From assembly GCA_037178625.1 (NCBI GenBank), contig CM074135.1, positions 2,544,001-2,608,000 of the forward strand: 64,000 bases of DNA. The letters run 5' to 3'. Below, in pieces: positions 1 through 11,943 of the stretch. Origin of the DNA: Skeletonema tropicum (lineage: Eukaryota > Bacillariophyta > Thalassiosirophyceae > Thalassiosirales > Thalassiosiraceae). The notes under the pieces were generated by a model, which was not told the origin of the DNA, ran no database searches, and was given only the letters and a program-made list of their open reading frames with translations. The position numbers and the translations under genes were made by a program. Each line of letters opens with the position of its first letter. Position 1 is the stretch's first letter.

Positions 1-1083
1 AGAAGATTCCCTCCGTAGCACAGCGGTGGAACAGTAAGTAGTCATCTCCGAAGTGATATCCTGAACATAAATGATGTGATAGGATTTGAACCTCAGCTGA
101 ACTTGCAGCGAATGTCAACAAGAGAGGTAGTTGATGAACGGTGTCAGTTGCTGGTTTCCTCAATATCTCTCAAGAGAGAATTGAGTACTTATCCCCAACG
201 CCGCGAAAAGGCCTCTGACATGTTGGGGGTGGGCCATTGATCCCCGAGGGGAAAAGGTTAGACTTCAGCGGTACCCCCAAGGTACGTGCCTGGGAACTTT
301 GCCCGGTCCTTGCCCAAGGTCGGTTCCGAACCGATGCCTACCACCTCCAGACGCCGCCGTCTCTAGGAGTACCAGCCCGACGCTGGATTGAGAGTGTGGC
401 GAAAGAACATGCCATGCAGCCTGGTTACTGCTGAGATCATCATTCCTCCACAGATTGTGGACTTTATCCTCTCCCGAGTTACGAAGATTTAGCGTCTTTC
501 CGGACGGGAAGTTATGCTCTTCCGAGAGTTACGAAGTTTATGAAGTCTTTCCGGACGATGGTTGTTGGTTGTAGTGTTTGTTGCGAAGATGGAGATGGGT
601 GGTCGAAGGCGAAGGTGGAGACGAAGGCAGGTCGGAAGTTGCGAAAGTAGAGAGAAAATCAACAAGCAAAGGAGGGTCAGTGAAACTTTCTGGATGACAA
701 AACAACTCCGCACACGACACAAACAACATCATCACTTGAACCTCTTCCCGCCTCCCTAGCTGGCCAGGCGAGAGAGACGAGGACCCCGCAGCCCGCAACC
801 CGTCACCGTCAACCGCTTGCAGAATCAAATGGAGGTCAAGATATATAGAAAGGGATAGAGAAGAAAGAATTGATGTGAGTGAATCAAGCAATCGCAATGT
901 AATAAAACGCACATCAAACAAGGAAACATACCTCCCGAATCTAAACCGTCAACTCGTCGCTGTGAAGTAGAGAAGATGAATAACCCCCGATAGAGCTGAT
1001 CAGACTCCACCGGAGGGGGCGAACGATAAAACAAAACAAAGCACATTTATGCAAAAAGTGAAGAATGAAACATGTATATGCAT
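1..1083. other. Left-edge region without a supported gene
   Basis: No reading frame here has a recognisable domain or convincing length; the longest are low-complexity Arg- or Leu-rich frames. The stretch is GC-richer near 220-400 and holds a short tandem duplication (listed separately). I see no tRNA that folds properly. It may be the upstream region of the neighbouring genes or the end of an unseen element. Confidence 0.5.
473..557. repeat. Two-copy tandem repeat, about 50-bp period
   Basis: Two copies of a unit of the form cccgagttacgaag...gtctttccggacg start near 473 and 522. They differ by a few substitutions and small indels. No function is evident. Confidence 0.6.
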
Positions 1084-1527
1084 TCAGAATGCAGGGACAA
1101 AACGTACCGGCGCTCTCCTGACTCTTGGAGTTGTAACACTCCAATAAGCCGCAAGCTCACTGCCCAAAGATGCTACCTCACGCCGCCTTGATGCCCTCCT
1201 CGTGCGCCTCGCAATTGGTTCAGCCGGCTCTTTATGTCCAGCATCATCACCAAGTTGCACGCCTTCCTCCTCTTCGGGCGGCGCCTCCTCCACCACGTGA
1301 GGTAGCATCCTTTCCTCTCTCTCCTCATATCTCGCCACAGTTCGCGGAAAAGACCTCTTGCCATACACTTTTGCAGTGCAGGTGGCGGTGAAGCTAACGT
1401 TGCGGATGTTGTTACGAAGATGATCGGCCTTTCGAAGAATCGAAGGGTGGGCCGCTGTTGTCGGAGGACGCTGCGCTGCTGCCTGACGGCGGCTGCGTTG
1501 CTGAAGCTTTTTCTGGGAGAATGCCAT
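1084..1527 (-). CDS. Hypothetical basic protein
   Basis: An open frame of 147 codons starts MAFSQKK and is rich in Arg, Ala and Glu, with an acidic Glu run in the middle. I recognise no domain, signal peptide or membrane segment. It is the longest frame between the window start and the peptidase gene and begins at a plausible ATG, but its composition could also come from chance on GC-rich DNA. If real it is a small, probably nuclear or structural protein of unknown role. Confidence 0.3.
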   Translation of the reverse strand: MAFSQKKLQQRSRRQAAAQRPPTTAAHPSILRKADHLRNNIRNVSFTATCTAKVYGKRSFPRTVARYEEREERMLPHVVEEAPPEEEEGVQLGDDAGHKEPAEPIARRTRRASRRREVASLGSELAAYWSVTTPRVRRAPVRFVPAF

Positions 1528-1873
1528 GGTAGTTGTTGTTGCGTAGGGACGATGATAACGAAGATGATAGGACGATGTTGTTGAAAGTAGCTGGTTGCTA
1601 AATTTATGAGCCTATTTGTGCTTGCTTCAGTGTGAGCTGAAGTCAGTCATGAAAGTCAGGGCATAAAAGCTGTTGAAAAATGAGTGAGAAATTATTGCAA
1701 GAAAAGAGCGGTATCTCGCTAAATATACCTGTCTGTTTGGGTACCGGATAATACCGCTTGGTGCTTGCGTCTTCTTTTTAGAAAGCTGAGTCTGAAATCC
1801 TTGAAATCGACGAACGACGAAGGCAACGTCATAAATTCGTGCAAATCGAAGCCTTGAGTCGAAGTCGACAATT

Positions 1874-4287
1874 ATGATGAGGATGATCAGTAGTAGGCGA
1901 GCCCTCTTCCTGCTCCACTCATCTCGCTTGATACTTTCCACCCGTGCTTTCACACCATCAGCCGTTCAGCCGGGCAAATTATTCGTACCATCAAAAGGAA
2001 CAAGCTACAGCACTTTTTCTTCCATTTCAAAGTTTTCACCGCGGCTTTCAGCAAACACCATGATGGACGAAGAACAAGATCCCTACATCTGGCTGGAGGA
2101 AGTGGAGTCACCCGAATCCATTGAATTTGCTAAATCTACCAATGCGAAATGTCTCGCTGAATTGGGAGATCCAAGCGAGACAGAAACATACAATCGTGTA
2201 TTGACCGCCTTGCAAAGTGATGAACGCATTCCTCACGTACGCATGCTTGGATATGATCAAGACACGGGGGATATGCTCCTCTATAATTTCTGGAGAGATG
2301 CCAACAGTCCAAAGGGCATATGGAGGAAAACTACGATGCAGCAATATCAATCTGCCGATACAGAATGGACAACTGTCTTGGATCTCGATAAGCTGGCGGA
2401 AGAAGAAGATATTAGTTGGGTATGGAAGGGGTATACGGCCCTTCCGAGATCAATGGATTCTGAATCTGGAGGGCCGATGGGACGAGTAACACGAGTGTTA
2501 TTGAATCTATCCAGGGGTGGAGCGGATGCCACTTATTTGCGTGAATTTGATCTGTTGACAGAATCATTTGTTGATTCTGAAAATGGGGATGGATTTTCGT
2601 TACCTGAAGCCAAAACCAGGGCTAGTTACAAAAGTAGAGATGTGTTACTTGTTGGTGCTGATACTGGAGATGATAGTATGACTAGTAGCGGTTACCCTAG
2701 AACTGTGAGGGAATGGAAACGTGGGACAAAGATTGAAGATGCTCCTATTGTATTTGAGGGAGAGAAAACTGATGTGAGTTGTGGTCAATATCTACTTGAT
2801 GAGTCTGATCGTGAGGGGGGTGACGTGTATGAAGTACAAAGTCGATCGATATCATTTTATGACAGATATACCTATGTGAAGAAACAATCATCTTCCGGTG
2901 ACTTTGTCAAGTTGGCGATTGCACTAAATACGTCGGTAAGCTTCTTTGGAAAATGGATGATGATTCGTGTGAAAGCCGATTGGGATGCCAATGATAATGG
3001 GTCTGACAAAACTTTCAAGTCGGGATCCTTTCTTTACGTTGATGCTGAGTCATTCATTGAATTCAGCAAAGCCAAAGAAGACGGCGATGAGGATGCCATC
3101 AAAAATTGCAAGCTGGATTATCATGTCCTATTTGAACCGACTGCAACTACTTCCTACTCTGGCTATTCGGCAACGAAATCCTACCTGATTCTTTACATTT
3201 TGGACGATGTTAAGGAGCAACTCAAATTTTACAAACTTGGTGAAGGAGGTGGTCCTTTTGTTCAAGTCGGTGGTGACGAAGAAGGTCAAATTCGGTCGGT
3301 TAGCGCATCTCCTGTAGATGCCAAGACAAGCGATTTGATTTTCGAAACGACTAGTAGCTTCATTTCCCCTAGCAAATTAGTATTGGCCGACGCAGATAAG
3401 ATTGGTACAGATGATTACGTGGTTAGTGAACTCAAATCACTCCCAGAAATGTTTGACTCGAGTGATCTTGAGGTTTCTCAACATTTTGCCGTCTCGAAAG
3501 ATGGTACTAAGATTCCTTACTTCATGATATCCAAGAAGGGTATGAAGCTTGATGGATCCACACCTACCCTTCTGTATGGGTACGGAGGATTTGAGGTGAG
3601 TCTTGGTCCACGTTACGTCACGTCTGTAGGCATCTCATGGCTGGAGCGCGGCGGGGTGTACGTGGAAGCGAATATTCGCGGTGGGGGTGAGTATGGCCCA
3701 GACTGGCATCAACAAGCTCTGCGAGAGAACCGTAATCTATGTTATGAGGACTTTATTGCGGTGGGAGAACACCTTGTTGATTCGAAAGAGTATGTACTCC
3801 TCAAACTCTTGCATGCCGTGGTGGAAGTAATGGAGGCCTGCTCACAGGCAACATGTTGGTTCAAGCGCCTGACTTATTCAATGCTATCCACATTGCTGTT
3901 CCACTTTTGGACATGAAAAGATACAGTAAGCTTTTAGCTGGAGCTTCGTGGATGGCGGAATATGGTGATCCGGATACAGATGATTGGGATAATTTTCTAC
4001 ACAAGTATTCTCCCTATCATAACATTGACGTGAGCAGAGAGAAATACCCAAATGTGCTGGTGACGACTTCCACAAGAGATGATCGAGTTCATCCTGCGCA
4101 TGCTCGCAAAATGGTAAAGAAGCTCTGGGATGAAGGGAAGGGTAAAGACTGGCCTGTATATTACTACGAGAATATGGAAGGAGGTCATGGTGGTGCTGCG
4201 GATTCGCGTCAGGAGGCTTTCATGACCAGCTTGGCCTATGACTTCATGTGGCGTGCACTAACAGACTCTCTACCAAGGCAGGAGTAG
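1874..4287 (+). CDS. Prolyl oligopeptidase family serine peptidase (S9), with one frame break
   Basis: This encodes a serine peptidase of the prolyl oligopeptidase/oligopeptidase family, which cleaves short peptides behind a beta-propeller gate. The propeller region starts with DPYIWLEEV near residue 71. The C-terminal hydrolase carries the nucleophile motif GGSNGG (Ser codon 3826-3828), the Asp in TSTRDDRVHP and the His in EGGHGG. The frame is open from 1874 to 3916, but the sense continues in the -1 frame from about 3796: reading EYV then TPQTLACRGGSNGG needs one missing base near 3793-3796. I therefore join it with the frame ending at 4287. The first ~60 residues are Ser/Arg-rich with a hydrophobic stretch and RAFTPS, suggesting organelle targeting (perhaps plastid); an alternative start is the Met pair before DEEQDP. 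Its neighbour downstream is convergent. The break is probably an assembly indel. Confidence 0.88.
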
Positions 4288-4301
4288 ATATAATGATGTG
4301 C

Positions 4302-4347
4302 TGACGTGAGTAATATGTAGTCAATGGTTGACTATTACTTACGTCAA
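4302..4347. terminator. Inverted repeat just after the peptidase stop
   Basis: Arms at 4302-4324 and 4328-4347 pair imperfectly (tgacgtgagtaat / attacttacgtca with a short loop). It lies 15 bases after the stop codon, so it would be in the 3' untranslated RNA and could shape 3'-end formation. The role is inferred. Confidence 0.4.
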
Positions 4348-4434
4348 CATATTGGATATCGCCAGAGCAAGAGGTGACTTCTTGTAAGTCCTGATCCCGT
4401 ACTCAGCTCTTTAAGTACTTATAGCTCTAGCATC

Positions 4435-4524
4435 CACAATCACGTCAATATATATATAACAGAAATTTTAAAGTACGTCTGGTGGGCCCTCAAGAGGCGA
4501 CATTATCACAATCACGTCAATATA
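4435..4524. repeat. Direct repeat in the convergent intergenic space
   Basis: The 18-mer cacaatcacgtcaatata occurs at 4435-4452 and again at 4507-4524, between the 3' ends of the peptidase and RelA/SpoT genes. The core cgtcaa also occurs in the hairpin upstream. Nothing else is seen in the 4288-4621 gap. Confidence 0.55.
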
Positions 4525-4621
4525 ATGTATTAAACGAACAGTAAGTACAGTAATTTCTTATTACAATAGCAGTTAAACAGAACAAACATAAATAAAAGTG
4601 TACAATACACATTCAGGTCTC

Positions 4622-7498
4622 TCATTGAAAATAGTGTGGATTGATATTCCTTTTCTTTGACGAGCCCAATTCATTGGATGGAAAGATGCTAACCACATCC
4701 CCATTGTCTAATCGCTCTCTTCCCATAGCCGATGTTCGGAACCCATTTCGAAGAGCAACAAAGCTATTACGTCCATCGTAGAGATTTCCTCCCGATTCTA
4801 ATGCGGAGGACCACTTCTCGGCTACTCGAATAGCATCCAATACTTTTGATCCACTAGGAAGAGAAAGGACAGTGCCTTCGGTGGGAGCATTCGCAGCTTG
4901 AGGGCGGACGCTGACAAACACAAAGACGTTTTCTCGTGTCATGTCAGTCTGAGCTCCCGATAATGCCTCGAGATAGGGAGCAAGAGTCTGATCTCTCTCA
5001 AGTTTTCTTTGCCTTCTAAATTCATCTCCAAGGTGTTGAGCAGGCTCCGAAAGATCAGGGTCAACATAGCTCCGCATGGCTTGTTTCATGCGCCATTCTT
5101 CTACAGATGACTCAGAGGATCGTGCTAGGCGATCAGCAGCGGCCCTAGAGGAAGATTCTCCGTATTCACTTCTCTTGTAGGACCAGTGAGCGGCGACGCC
5201 ATACTCGGCCACACGATGCATGTCACGACTGCGGATCTGCACTTCAAAAGGCCATTCAGTACCTCTCCATCTCTTTCTGGATGAATAGTGAAGGCTTTGG
5301 TAGCCATTTTTCTTCGGGTTCTTGCACGTAGTCCTTGAAACGACTATCAGAAGACTCGGGCCAATTTTTTGTACAAAGCTCGAGGACATAGTAGCACATT
5401 TCCTTCTCACGACGTTGAGTTGTGGCATCAGGTTCATCAGGGGTGAGCTTGCGTGCTGAAAATACCACACGAAGGGCAACAGCATCGGGAACGTCAAGAA
5501 TAGAGAAGCTGCGGACAGGCTTGCCGCTCTCCTTACTCATCTTGAGTATTTTTCTCCAGACAGAATAAGGTTCCTTCACCCTTGCCATGACCGATACATT
5601 ATCAATATTTCCCATGAACGTGCAATCCTCTTGCACCACACGCTTCATTTGATTGGTAATATCATCTAGGACAGACTTCATACCCTCTCCCACACTATTG
5701 GTATTCTCACCCCCACATAAGGCCGAAACGAATGCATGAGAGTGAGGATACAATGTCCGAAAGGCGGCATCTTCCAGTTCGGTCTTGAGGCGGAACATCC
5801 CCAACCTTGCCGCGAGTGGAGCATAAATGTGGAGTGCCTCCTGCGATGCACGTGATTCTTCCAAGGTTGGGAGATGAGCACGTCGTTTCTTCACACTACT
5901 GTCAGAAGAAGTGGATGATACCGAACGATGAGCCTCCAATCCCTCCAATCGATAAAGACACGCTGCCGACCGAATCGCCAACGCCCTCCAATCCCCCTCC
6001 TCATTCACACTCAACAACAAACTGCGTAAATTCCTTGCATCCTGAGAATCCAACGCAGAATTCCGTGCCACCACCACCTCACTCGCCAGAGTCTCCATAC
6101 TCTTGAGACGAGCCGCATCCAATGCAATCTTGACGGCATGTGTTCCAAAACTTTCTATGCCAGACCCTGCCAATGCACACAAGTACTTGGCATCCGATCC
6201 AGCATTGGTGAGGCACTTTTGTTCTTCTAGCGAACATTCCAATTCCGGGATTCAACTCACGTTCTCGCACAGCGACTAGTGACGAGTAGTGGAAGGCACT
6301 CGCACATAGAGCAGGAACATCGGTGATCTCGAGAGAGTTGACTAATATGGAACAAAAGTCAGAGGCACCTGCCACCTTTTTGAAATCGCCACCTGATGCG
6401 GTATGAATAGCAGAGACGACCGTGTCAATTTCCTTGGAGGAAAGATGTGAATCGAGATCACGTTGGAGTTTCCGCAGTTTCATGGGTGCGAAGCGTGATT
6501 GGTTCAGTGAGAGCCAGGGTGGGAGAACAGTTGGAAGGGGCGCCGGGATAGGCTTCTTCTTTTTGTTGATTGGTCTTGGGATGGGACAGCATTGGCATTG
6601 GGAATGATGGTGGAATGCTGTTCACCAGCAGCAGAAACTGATGGCAAAGAAAAAGGGACTGCTGGTAACTGTTGGAGCAGCAGCAGAACATCATCACATT
6701 CCTTCTTGAGTTCTTCGGGACCCCATTGACCAATCTCCTACCTCTTCCAATTCACCAGTAGAACTGTGATGAAGAAGTCACAACTGGAGGAGGAGCATCA
6801 CTCTTGGTGATCTTCGTCTGCTTCTTGTTGTTATGAGCAAACAATTCTTGTAAATCAAGCTCATTGAATTCCAAAGTAGGTTTCAATAATGAGAATTCAT
6901 CCGAGTTGGGGCAGACTAATACATCAGGAAAAGTCATTGCTACCTACTGCTTGATGAAAATGACTGCTGATCACCACCACTGGAGGAGGATGCAGTTGCA
7001 GCAAGGTTGGAGGAGCCCTCCTCTACGGGACTGCCGTTGGAGGATGATGAAGATGATCCATTGCTTCCCTGAGAGGCAGAAGCAGATCCATCGACATAAT
7101 ATCGTGGGGTTGCCACAGATCGATTGTTGGTGAGACGATTGATCGTAGCATGCGAAGGCCGCCGACTTCTTGTTGACGCCTCGCTGTTGGTGGTGAGGCC
7201 ACGACGATTAATTAATATTGATTGAGACGATGAGGATGTGGATTTCTTTCTGGAATCACATTGGATAAAGGCACATCGACTCGATGATGAAAGCAATGAT
7301 GATGATGAACCAGCCCTCCTCGAAGAAGGTAGTTGTTCGTCGATGCAACGACAAAGGCCGGACTGCTGAATTAACCGCCGATGATGACGCCAACGGTGAC
7401 ACCGCCGCCACACCCGAAGAACTCTCATTCTCAGCGTGTAATAACTGAGCCACAAAGGCTATTATTGCCGCATTCCTTCTTCTACCACTGCCCTTCAT
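4622..7498 (-). CDS. RSH: RelA/SpoT homologue ((p)ppGpp synthetase), frame-broken
   Basis: The protein belongs to the RelA/SpoT family that makes the alarmone (p)ppGpp from GTP/GDP and ATP; in algae these enzymes are nuclear-encoded and act in plastids. Reading downstream: a degenerate HD-domain region (about 6480-5900), the family helix APLAARLGMFRLKTELED, the synthetase segments VKEPYSVWRKI, RFKDYVQEP, NGYQSLH and FEVQIRSRDMHRVAEYG, then a TGS domain (VFVFVSVRP...LPSGSKVLDA) near the C-terminus. The HD region lacks the usual His-Asp pair, so hydrolase activity is doubtful. The core 4622-6483 is split by one extra base in each of two triplet runs (ggg at 5316-5318 and 6247-6249). Upstream, Ser-rich sequence to an ATG at 7498 with a hydrophobic stretch AAIIAFVAQLL reads like a targeting presequence but needs several more frame changes. 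The core is certain; the N-terminal extension is inferred. Confidence 0.82.
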
Positions 7499-9142
7499 GT
7501 TTATACTCTTCTGTATTTATGGTCCCGATTTTAAAATAATTCGATTACCTACGGCATTTTTCATTGTGATTCTGAGAAGCGTGCCTGCCTTGTGCCATGT
7601 GGTTCGTTGCTGCTGCCATCTTGACCTCGACAGCGCCGAAGTGCAGGGGAACTTTGTTAGCACTTTGCTAGCCAAAGTTCAGAAATGAGTCGAGTCGCCT
7701 TTCAGAACTTCTGCCGGAATTCGCACTAGTGTCAAATCACTTCATCAATTAGATATTCATTGCAAAAGAAATGATTTACACTAGTGGATGACACCTGGTG
7801 TCAACAACGTCAGCATGGAAACGGGGTCGTGGTGAATCTCCGAGACAACTTGAAGTTGATTGCCGTTTTAGATTTACAAAACTGTCTAATGACTCATGCC
7901 ACGTCGATCTACCAGCAAACAACTTTTAGCGGAGGCTGGATGGGGGCTGAATGAAGAGTCTTGCAGATCGAAGATGCGATCACGGGAACCCTCTCTCTTT
8001 CAGCTCACATTTTATTGCATATCAGGTACTGCTCCCAAGTATCAATGAATAAATAAATACAAAGTTAATCAGATTAGATATCTATGATAATTCGAGTTCT
8101 ACACTTCGATTTTCTATGCTTTTACATACTCCTACTTAGGAAATGCCTTTGATTATTGACTCTGCAGAAGCGTCGAGAGGTTATCGAGAGGTTACGGTAC
8201 TTAGGCTTGGCTTGATTTTTTCGGAAGCAACGTTAGGCTCATGCGCTGCTGCTCTAGAGCAAGAAGATAGAAGATGTTTCATGTTGCAGTGATGAATTCT
8301 GTGTACTTATTGTATAGGATTAGAAAAGTCTTGCAGGCGTGAAGATTCAAATAAGTATCATTGCAAGCTCTGCGTTGCTGCATTAAAGTTAAAGTATCAT
8401 AATCCTAGTGATTTGGTTCTACTTTAGCTTCGATTTTCAACTACTGAAGTGCCTACTCTAGTTGGCTTAGAAAGGTGGCTCGTGCTGCGTGCTGCTGCTC
8501 TATCGTGAGAAGTGTTAGAGTAAGTACTTCTAGATGTGGAAGATGTTGCAATGTAGCGCCTTCGCTGGTGGTGGTAGTATTCTGTATGACCTGCATTCTA
8601 TTCTCAATGCCTGCACAACAGTTCTTACTATGACAACCAACTTCTTGTCTTGTGCGATGATCACAATAGATTAGGTTGTGAGTATCTACTTCGATCATTG
8701 TTTATGTTGATCGAAGTGAAAGCTGGTGCTGGTGATCTATAGAGAGAGATGCAGCTTCAGTGAGTCGGCGGTCTCTTCACCACCTACCGGAAGACATCAA
8801 AAATTGAACTATTATTTGACAGGGAAGATCTCCCATGTTACATTTTCTCGTCAAATCCGAAACTGCATTTTGCTTTTATGAATGTATTGTCATGCATTGT
8901 CATGCTATATTAAATGAGAATGATGTATTGTAATGTCATCCAGCGTCTCTCTCTCTCTCTAATCTAAATGCCCGCAAACTTACCATTCAAAAAATAAGAC
9001 GCTATTAATACTTACTTTGATGCTTACTTACTTTGTTGGTATCATTGTAATATGCACGTGGATTGTATTCATACTGGAGTTGATAGCTCTCTCTATCAAT
9101 CTCCCCCTCCTCTCGTAATTCCCGAATAATCATAATTAATTA
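7499..9142. other. Intergenic region without a supported gene
   Basis: About 1.6 kb of AT-rich sequence lies between the presequence of the RelA/SpoT gene and the 3' end of SmB. Small frames exist but none has a domain or a good start. It holds a hairpin (listed) and a short CT microsatellite near 8945-8960. It is likely promoter and spacer sequence. Confidence 0.55.
7724..7787. repeat. Inverted repeat with 20-bp arms
   Basis: Arms 7724-7743 (cactagtgtcaaatcacttc) and 7768-7787 are near-perfect reverse complements around a 24-base loop. It could be a tiny hairpin element or a regulatory stem upstream of the RelA/SpoT homologue. No target-site duplication is evident. Confidence 0.6.
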
Positions 9143-9708
9143 TTAATAATTAGCACCGCCGCCACGTCCCATTCCTGGTGGAGGCATTCCTCGTCCCATC
9201 ATTCCAGGAGGAGGTACTCCACCCACCGGAGGTGGAGGCATACCCATTCCACCTACACCATGTACAGGCGCCGCTCCTAATCCCATTGGTGCTCCACCCA
9301 TTGGAAGCACCCGGCGGCGGAGGCCCACCAGCAGCACCACCACCATTGCTCGGCGGGACAACCCCCCGTCCAGCACCACGAGCCATCCCGGCCCACCAGC
9401 ATTCACCCTCGCCGCCGCCGAAGGTGGAGGAGGTCCCTCCACAGCCACACTCACCACATTCTCCCCCCTCAATATAATCAATCCCAAACTACGCTTCTCC
9501 TGCCGTTCTTCAATAATCGCCGCACGTGCCGCTGCCGCCCCGCCCTTTTTATTCTTAATGTTCGGAATTCTTCCGCGTCGACTAGGACGAGGTTGAGGTG
9601 TTTGTCGAAGGCTAGGAAGGTGCCGATGATGACACGACCGTCAGCGAGGGAGACGCGGAGGCGGTGTTCGATGTAGCGGAGGAGTTTGGATCCTTTGCCG
9701 GATGGCAT
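9143..9708 (-). CDS. SNRPB: Small nuclear ribonucleoprotein SmB/B', with frame breaks
   Basis: This is a core spliceosomal Sm protein of the heteroheptameric ring around U1, U2, U4 and U5 snRNA. The N-terminus ([36 protein letters not shown]) is the Sm1 motif, and [20 protein letters not shown] is the Sm2 motif. The tail is Gly/Pro/Met-rich as in SmB, the usual polyproline and methylated-arginine region. The sense runs through three frames: one base missing near 9551-9564 (after EEFRT), and two further shifts in the tail near 9370 and 9310. Because SmB is essential and all three breaks are single bases, assembly indels are the likely cause. Start is the ATG before PSGKGSK. Confidence 0.9.
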
Positions 9709-10420
9709 TTTCTATGATGTGATTATTTAGTGTATGAATGAAATATTAATAATAATTCGGCTTGGACTAGGAGGCTGCTGTGATGATTGTTGCTGCTGCT
9801 CCTCCTTGCTATGTTATGAAAGAGAAGATGATGGTAATTGTGCTCTTCGTGTTGGTGTTGTGTTGGGTTTTTGTGTTGTCGGCGGTTTTGATTTTGCTCG
9901 GATTTTGATTTTTGAAGGATGACGGGACAGGCAGACGAAATGATACTTCCAATAACTCAGCTGCCAATGATTAGATGATAATGATAGGAAAAGAAGAACA
10001 ATAACATGTTGGTGGGTTGTGTTTGCCCTTGATGCTGCTGCTCTTTGCTCTCTATAAGGTCCATTGCTCATGTGCTGACTCTGTACGAAGACATAGTCTC
10101 AGCAATGCCAATTGTACTTTAAAATGAGATACCATAAGTTCTGTTTATTGAATTGTTGCCCAAACACACAGAAACATTACAAACTCATTCATTTCCTACT
10201 TAACTGATGACTCTAAATAACTTTATTTGGACCATCAATGAACATATATGAAACATCATCTGCCTCCCTTTGTGCAAACAATTTAAGATTGTACCTGATT
10301 GACTGGTAACATCTACTTCTAAAACTAACTTCTCCTCTTTGAATAATTCTTCATCCATCTCCCCCCCTTCCAACCACAATCATTCAAACCCCTTCCTTAG
10401 CTACTCACCCTACAACCTAC
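9709..10420. other. Intergenic, presumed SmB promoter
   Basis: About 710 bases with AT-rich stretches and TGC repeats; no frame with a recognisable product. It contains the upstream region of SmB and the downstream region of the PH-like gene. Confidence 0.5.
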
Positions 10421-11329
10421 TTATGCCATTCCAGTACCACCCATGGGCATACCACCATCCCCATCATCAAACGAACTGGGCATATCACTACTCGGCCCCC
10501 TATAAATATCCCTCCAATTCTGCGCATGCACCTCATCCAACACCAAACTAAAACACTGCACCAACGCATCCCTCTCCCTCGGACTATTCGCCTCCAAATC
10601 CAACGAACCCTCCTTGGTCAACAATGAGAAGCAGAGTGCCTCACTTACTGAGGCATTCTCCACCCTTCGCAATGCTGTCGTTTGCTTTCCAATATCCACA
10701 TACATAATGTGTGAGAGTAGCACCGAATGCAATTTCCCCAATTTCAACTCCTTTGAATTAGGATTGTTAGGGGACTTGCGCCTCATTTCCGTACGCCATG
10801 TAATGGTGGTTTCCGTGAGCATTAATCGGACCGTTTTGGGTTTGCCCCGTGACCCGTGTGCAACAATGAGGACTCCGGGATCACGGAGTTGTTGCATTGC
10901 TGCTGAGACGACAATGTCGTCAGAGGCTGCGGCAGATGCGGAGATTGTGGATGCTGCCCCGCTTGGTGTGTTGTTATTATTGGGTATTCCCTGTCTTTGC
11001 TGTTGTTGCTGTTGTTGTAATTGTTGTGAGTGCTGCATATTCGGATTATTATTTTGAATGACACTCCCCCCAGCAACTGAACCACCATACACACTCTCTC
11101 CCCCACCGACCGAACTAACCGACATTCCACCCCGCTTACTACCACCCATGCTACGTCTCCCACGTGATCGGGCACTCCAGGCGTATCGTTTGGGATAGGC
11201 GCCAAAATATTGTACGCGAACTCCACGGGGGAGGAGAAGATAGGCTACGAAGAGGAAGAGGAGGAGGAAGCAGCCGGCGGAGAAGTGGAGGGGGTTGATC
11301 CCCAGGGGACCGGTGACGCCGTCCGACAT
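10421..11329 (-). CDS. Membrane-anchored PH-domain-like protein
   Basis: I place the start at the ATG of MSDGVTGPLGINPLHF; the frame stays open upstream to 11503. The order is: a short N-terminus, one strong membrane segment (FLLLFLFVAYLLL, about residues 21-33), a basic Arg/Gly/Ser stretch, a Gln-rich run, then a C-terminal domain of about 130 residues containing VRLMLTETTITWR, LHSVLLSHIMYVDIGKQT and LCFSLLTKEGSLDLEA. That pattern (basic strand pair, then a line describing residue-specific hydrophobic strands and an ending helix ERDALVQCFSLVLDEV) matches pleckstrin-homology folds. It would sit on a membrane facing the cytosol and bind lipid or protein; the ligand is unknown. Upstream MRLSFFISIFSV could instead be part of a longer signal-bearing N-terminus. 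Confidence 0.6.
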   Translation of the reverse strand: MSDGVTGPLGINPLHFSAGCFLLLFLFVAYLLLPRGVRVQYFGAYPKRYAWSARSRGRRSMGGSKRGGMSVSSVGGGESVYGGSVAGGSVIQNNNPNMQHSQQLQQQQQQQRQGIPNNNNTPSGAASTISASAAASDDIVVSAAMQQLRDPGVLIVAHGSRGKPKTVRLMLTETTITWRTEMRRKSPNNPNSKELKLGKLHSVLLSHIMYVDIGKQTTALRRVENASVSEALCFSLLTKEGSLDLEANSPRERDALVQCFSLVLDEVHAQNWRDIYRGPSSDMPSSFDDGDGGMPMGGTGMA

Positions 11330-11503
11330 TTTGGTGGTGGTGTTATTTATTGGTTGCGTTGCTTTGGTTGGAGGCGCCGCAGTTACACTAAAAATTGAAA
11401 TGAAGAAGGACAATCTCATCGTCGATCGTCGTTCTTCGTCATTTTCGCTTATTGGCATTTTATTGGAATAAAGAAAGGATGCGAGAAAGCACTTCGCACT
11501 CAA

Positions 11504-11943
11504 GTCTTTCCTTCCAGGGTTCCAGAAAAATGTCCTGCTCGCTGTTGTTGCTGCTTGATGTTGTCTATCTCTTTGTGTATCATCGCATATTTATTGCTGA
11601 TTATTACTGCAGACTACCGAGGATATACAAGGTGAGGTACAGTCAAGCTCCTTTTCTATGAGTTTTTCCAGGTGTGCACTGAAATGATTATTTACTGGAG
11701 ACTAACGAAGTACTATACAATAATAATTGATCTTTATCCTATTAAGCTTACATAAAAATTATTGTTGATTTTGCCTACCACCGAGGGGGATGATAGGGTA
11801 ATATAATGTATGCGGCTGAGCTCCTCTACAATACTCTCAAGCAGATCACATCAGTTATATTATAGCACGTCTATGATGAGGAAGCATTCTACAACTACAA
11901 AAACGATACCTACAATGCTCAACCACTTAAAGTAGAGTGTTTG
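11504..11943. other. Intergenic region, nothing recognised
   Basis: About 440 AT-rich bases between the PH-like gene's 5' side and the 3' end of the first LRR gene. I see no gene, repeat or element here. Confidence 0.5.

Noticed and set aside
1..110. Possible tRNA or tRNA-derived SINE (A-box-like tagcacagcggtgg; B-box-like ggatttgaacc)
   Set aside because: The two boxes point in opposite directions and no cloverleaf stems pair.
6210..6250. 34-base mini-intron in the RelA/SpoT gene (gtgagt...ctag)
   Set aside because: Removing a single C restores the frame and keeps every residue, and introns this short are not expected here.
6930..6975. Short GT-AG intron in the RelA/SpoT presequence
   Set aside because: Same reasoning; the surrounding frames change several times, so indels explain it better.
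9178..9477. Pro-rich plus-strand frame opposite SmB
   Set aside because: It is the complement of the Gly/Pro-rich SmB tail.
10339..10551. His/Pro/Asn-rich frame antisense to the PH-like gene end
   Set aside because: Shadow of the opposite-strand gene with repetitive codons.
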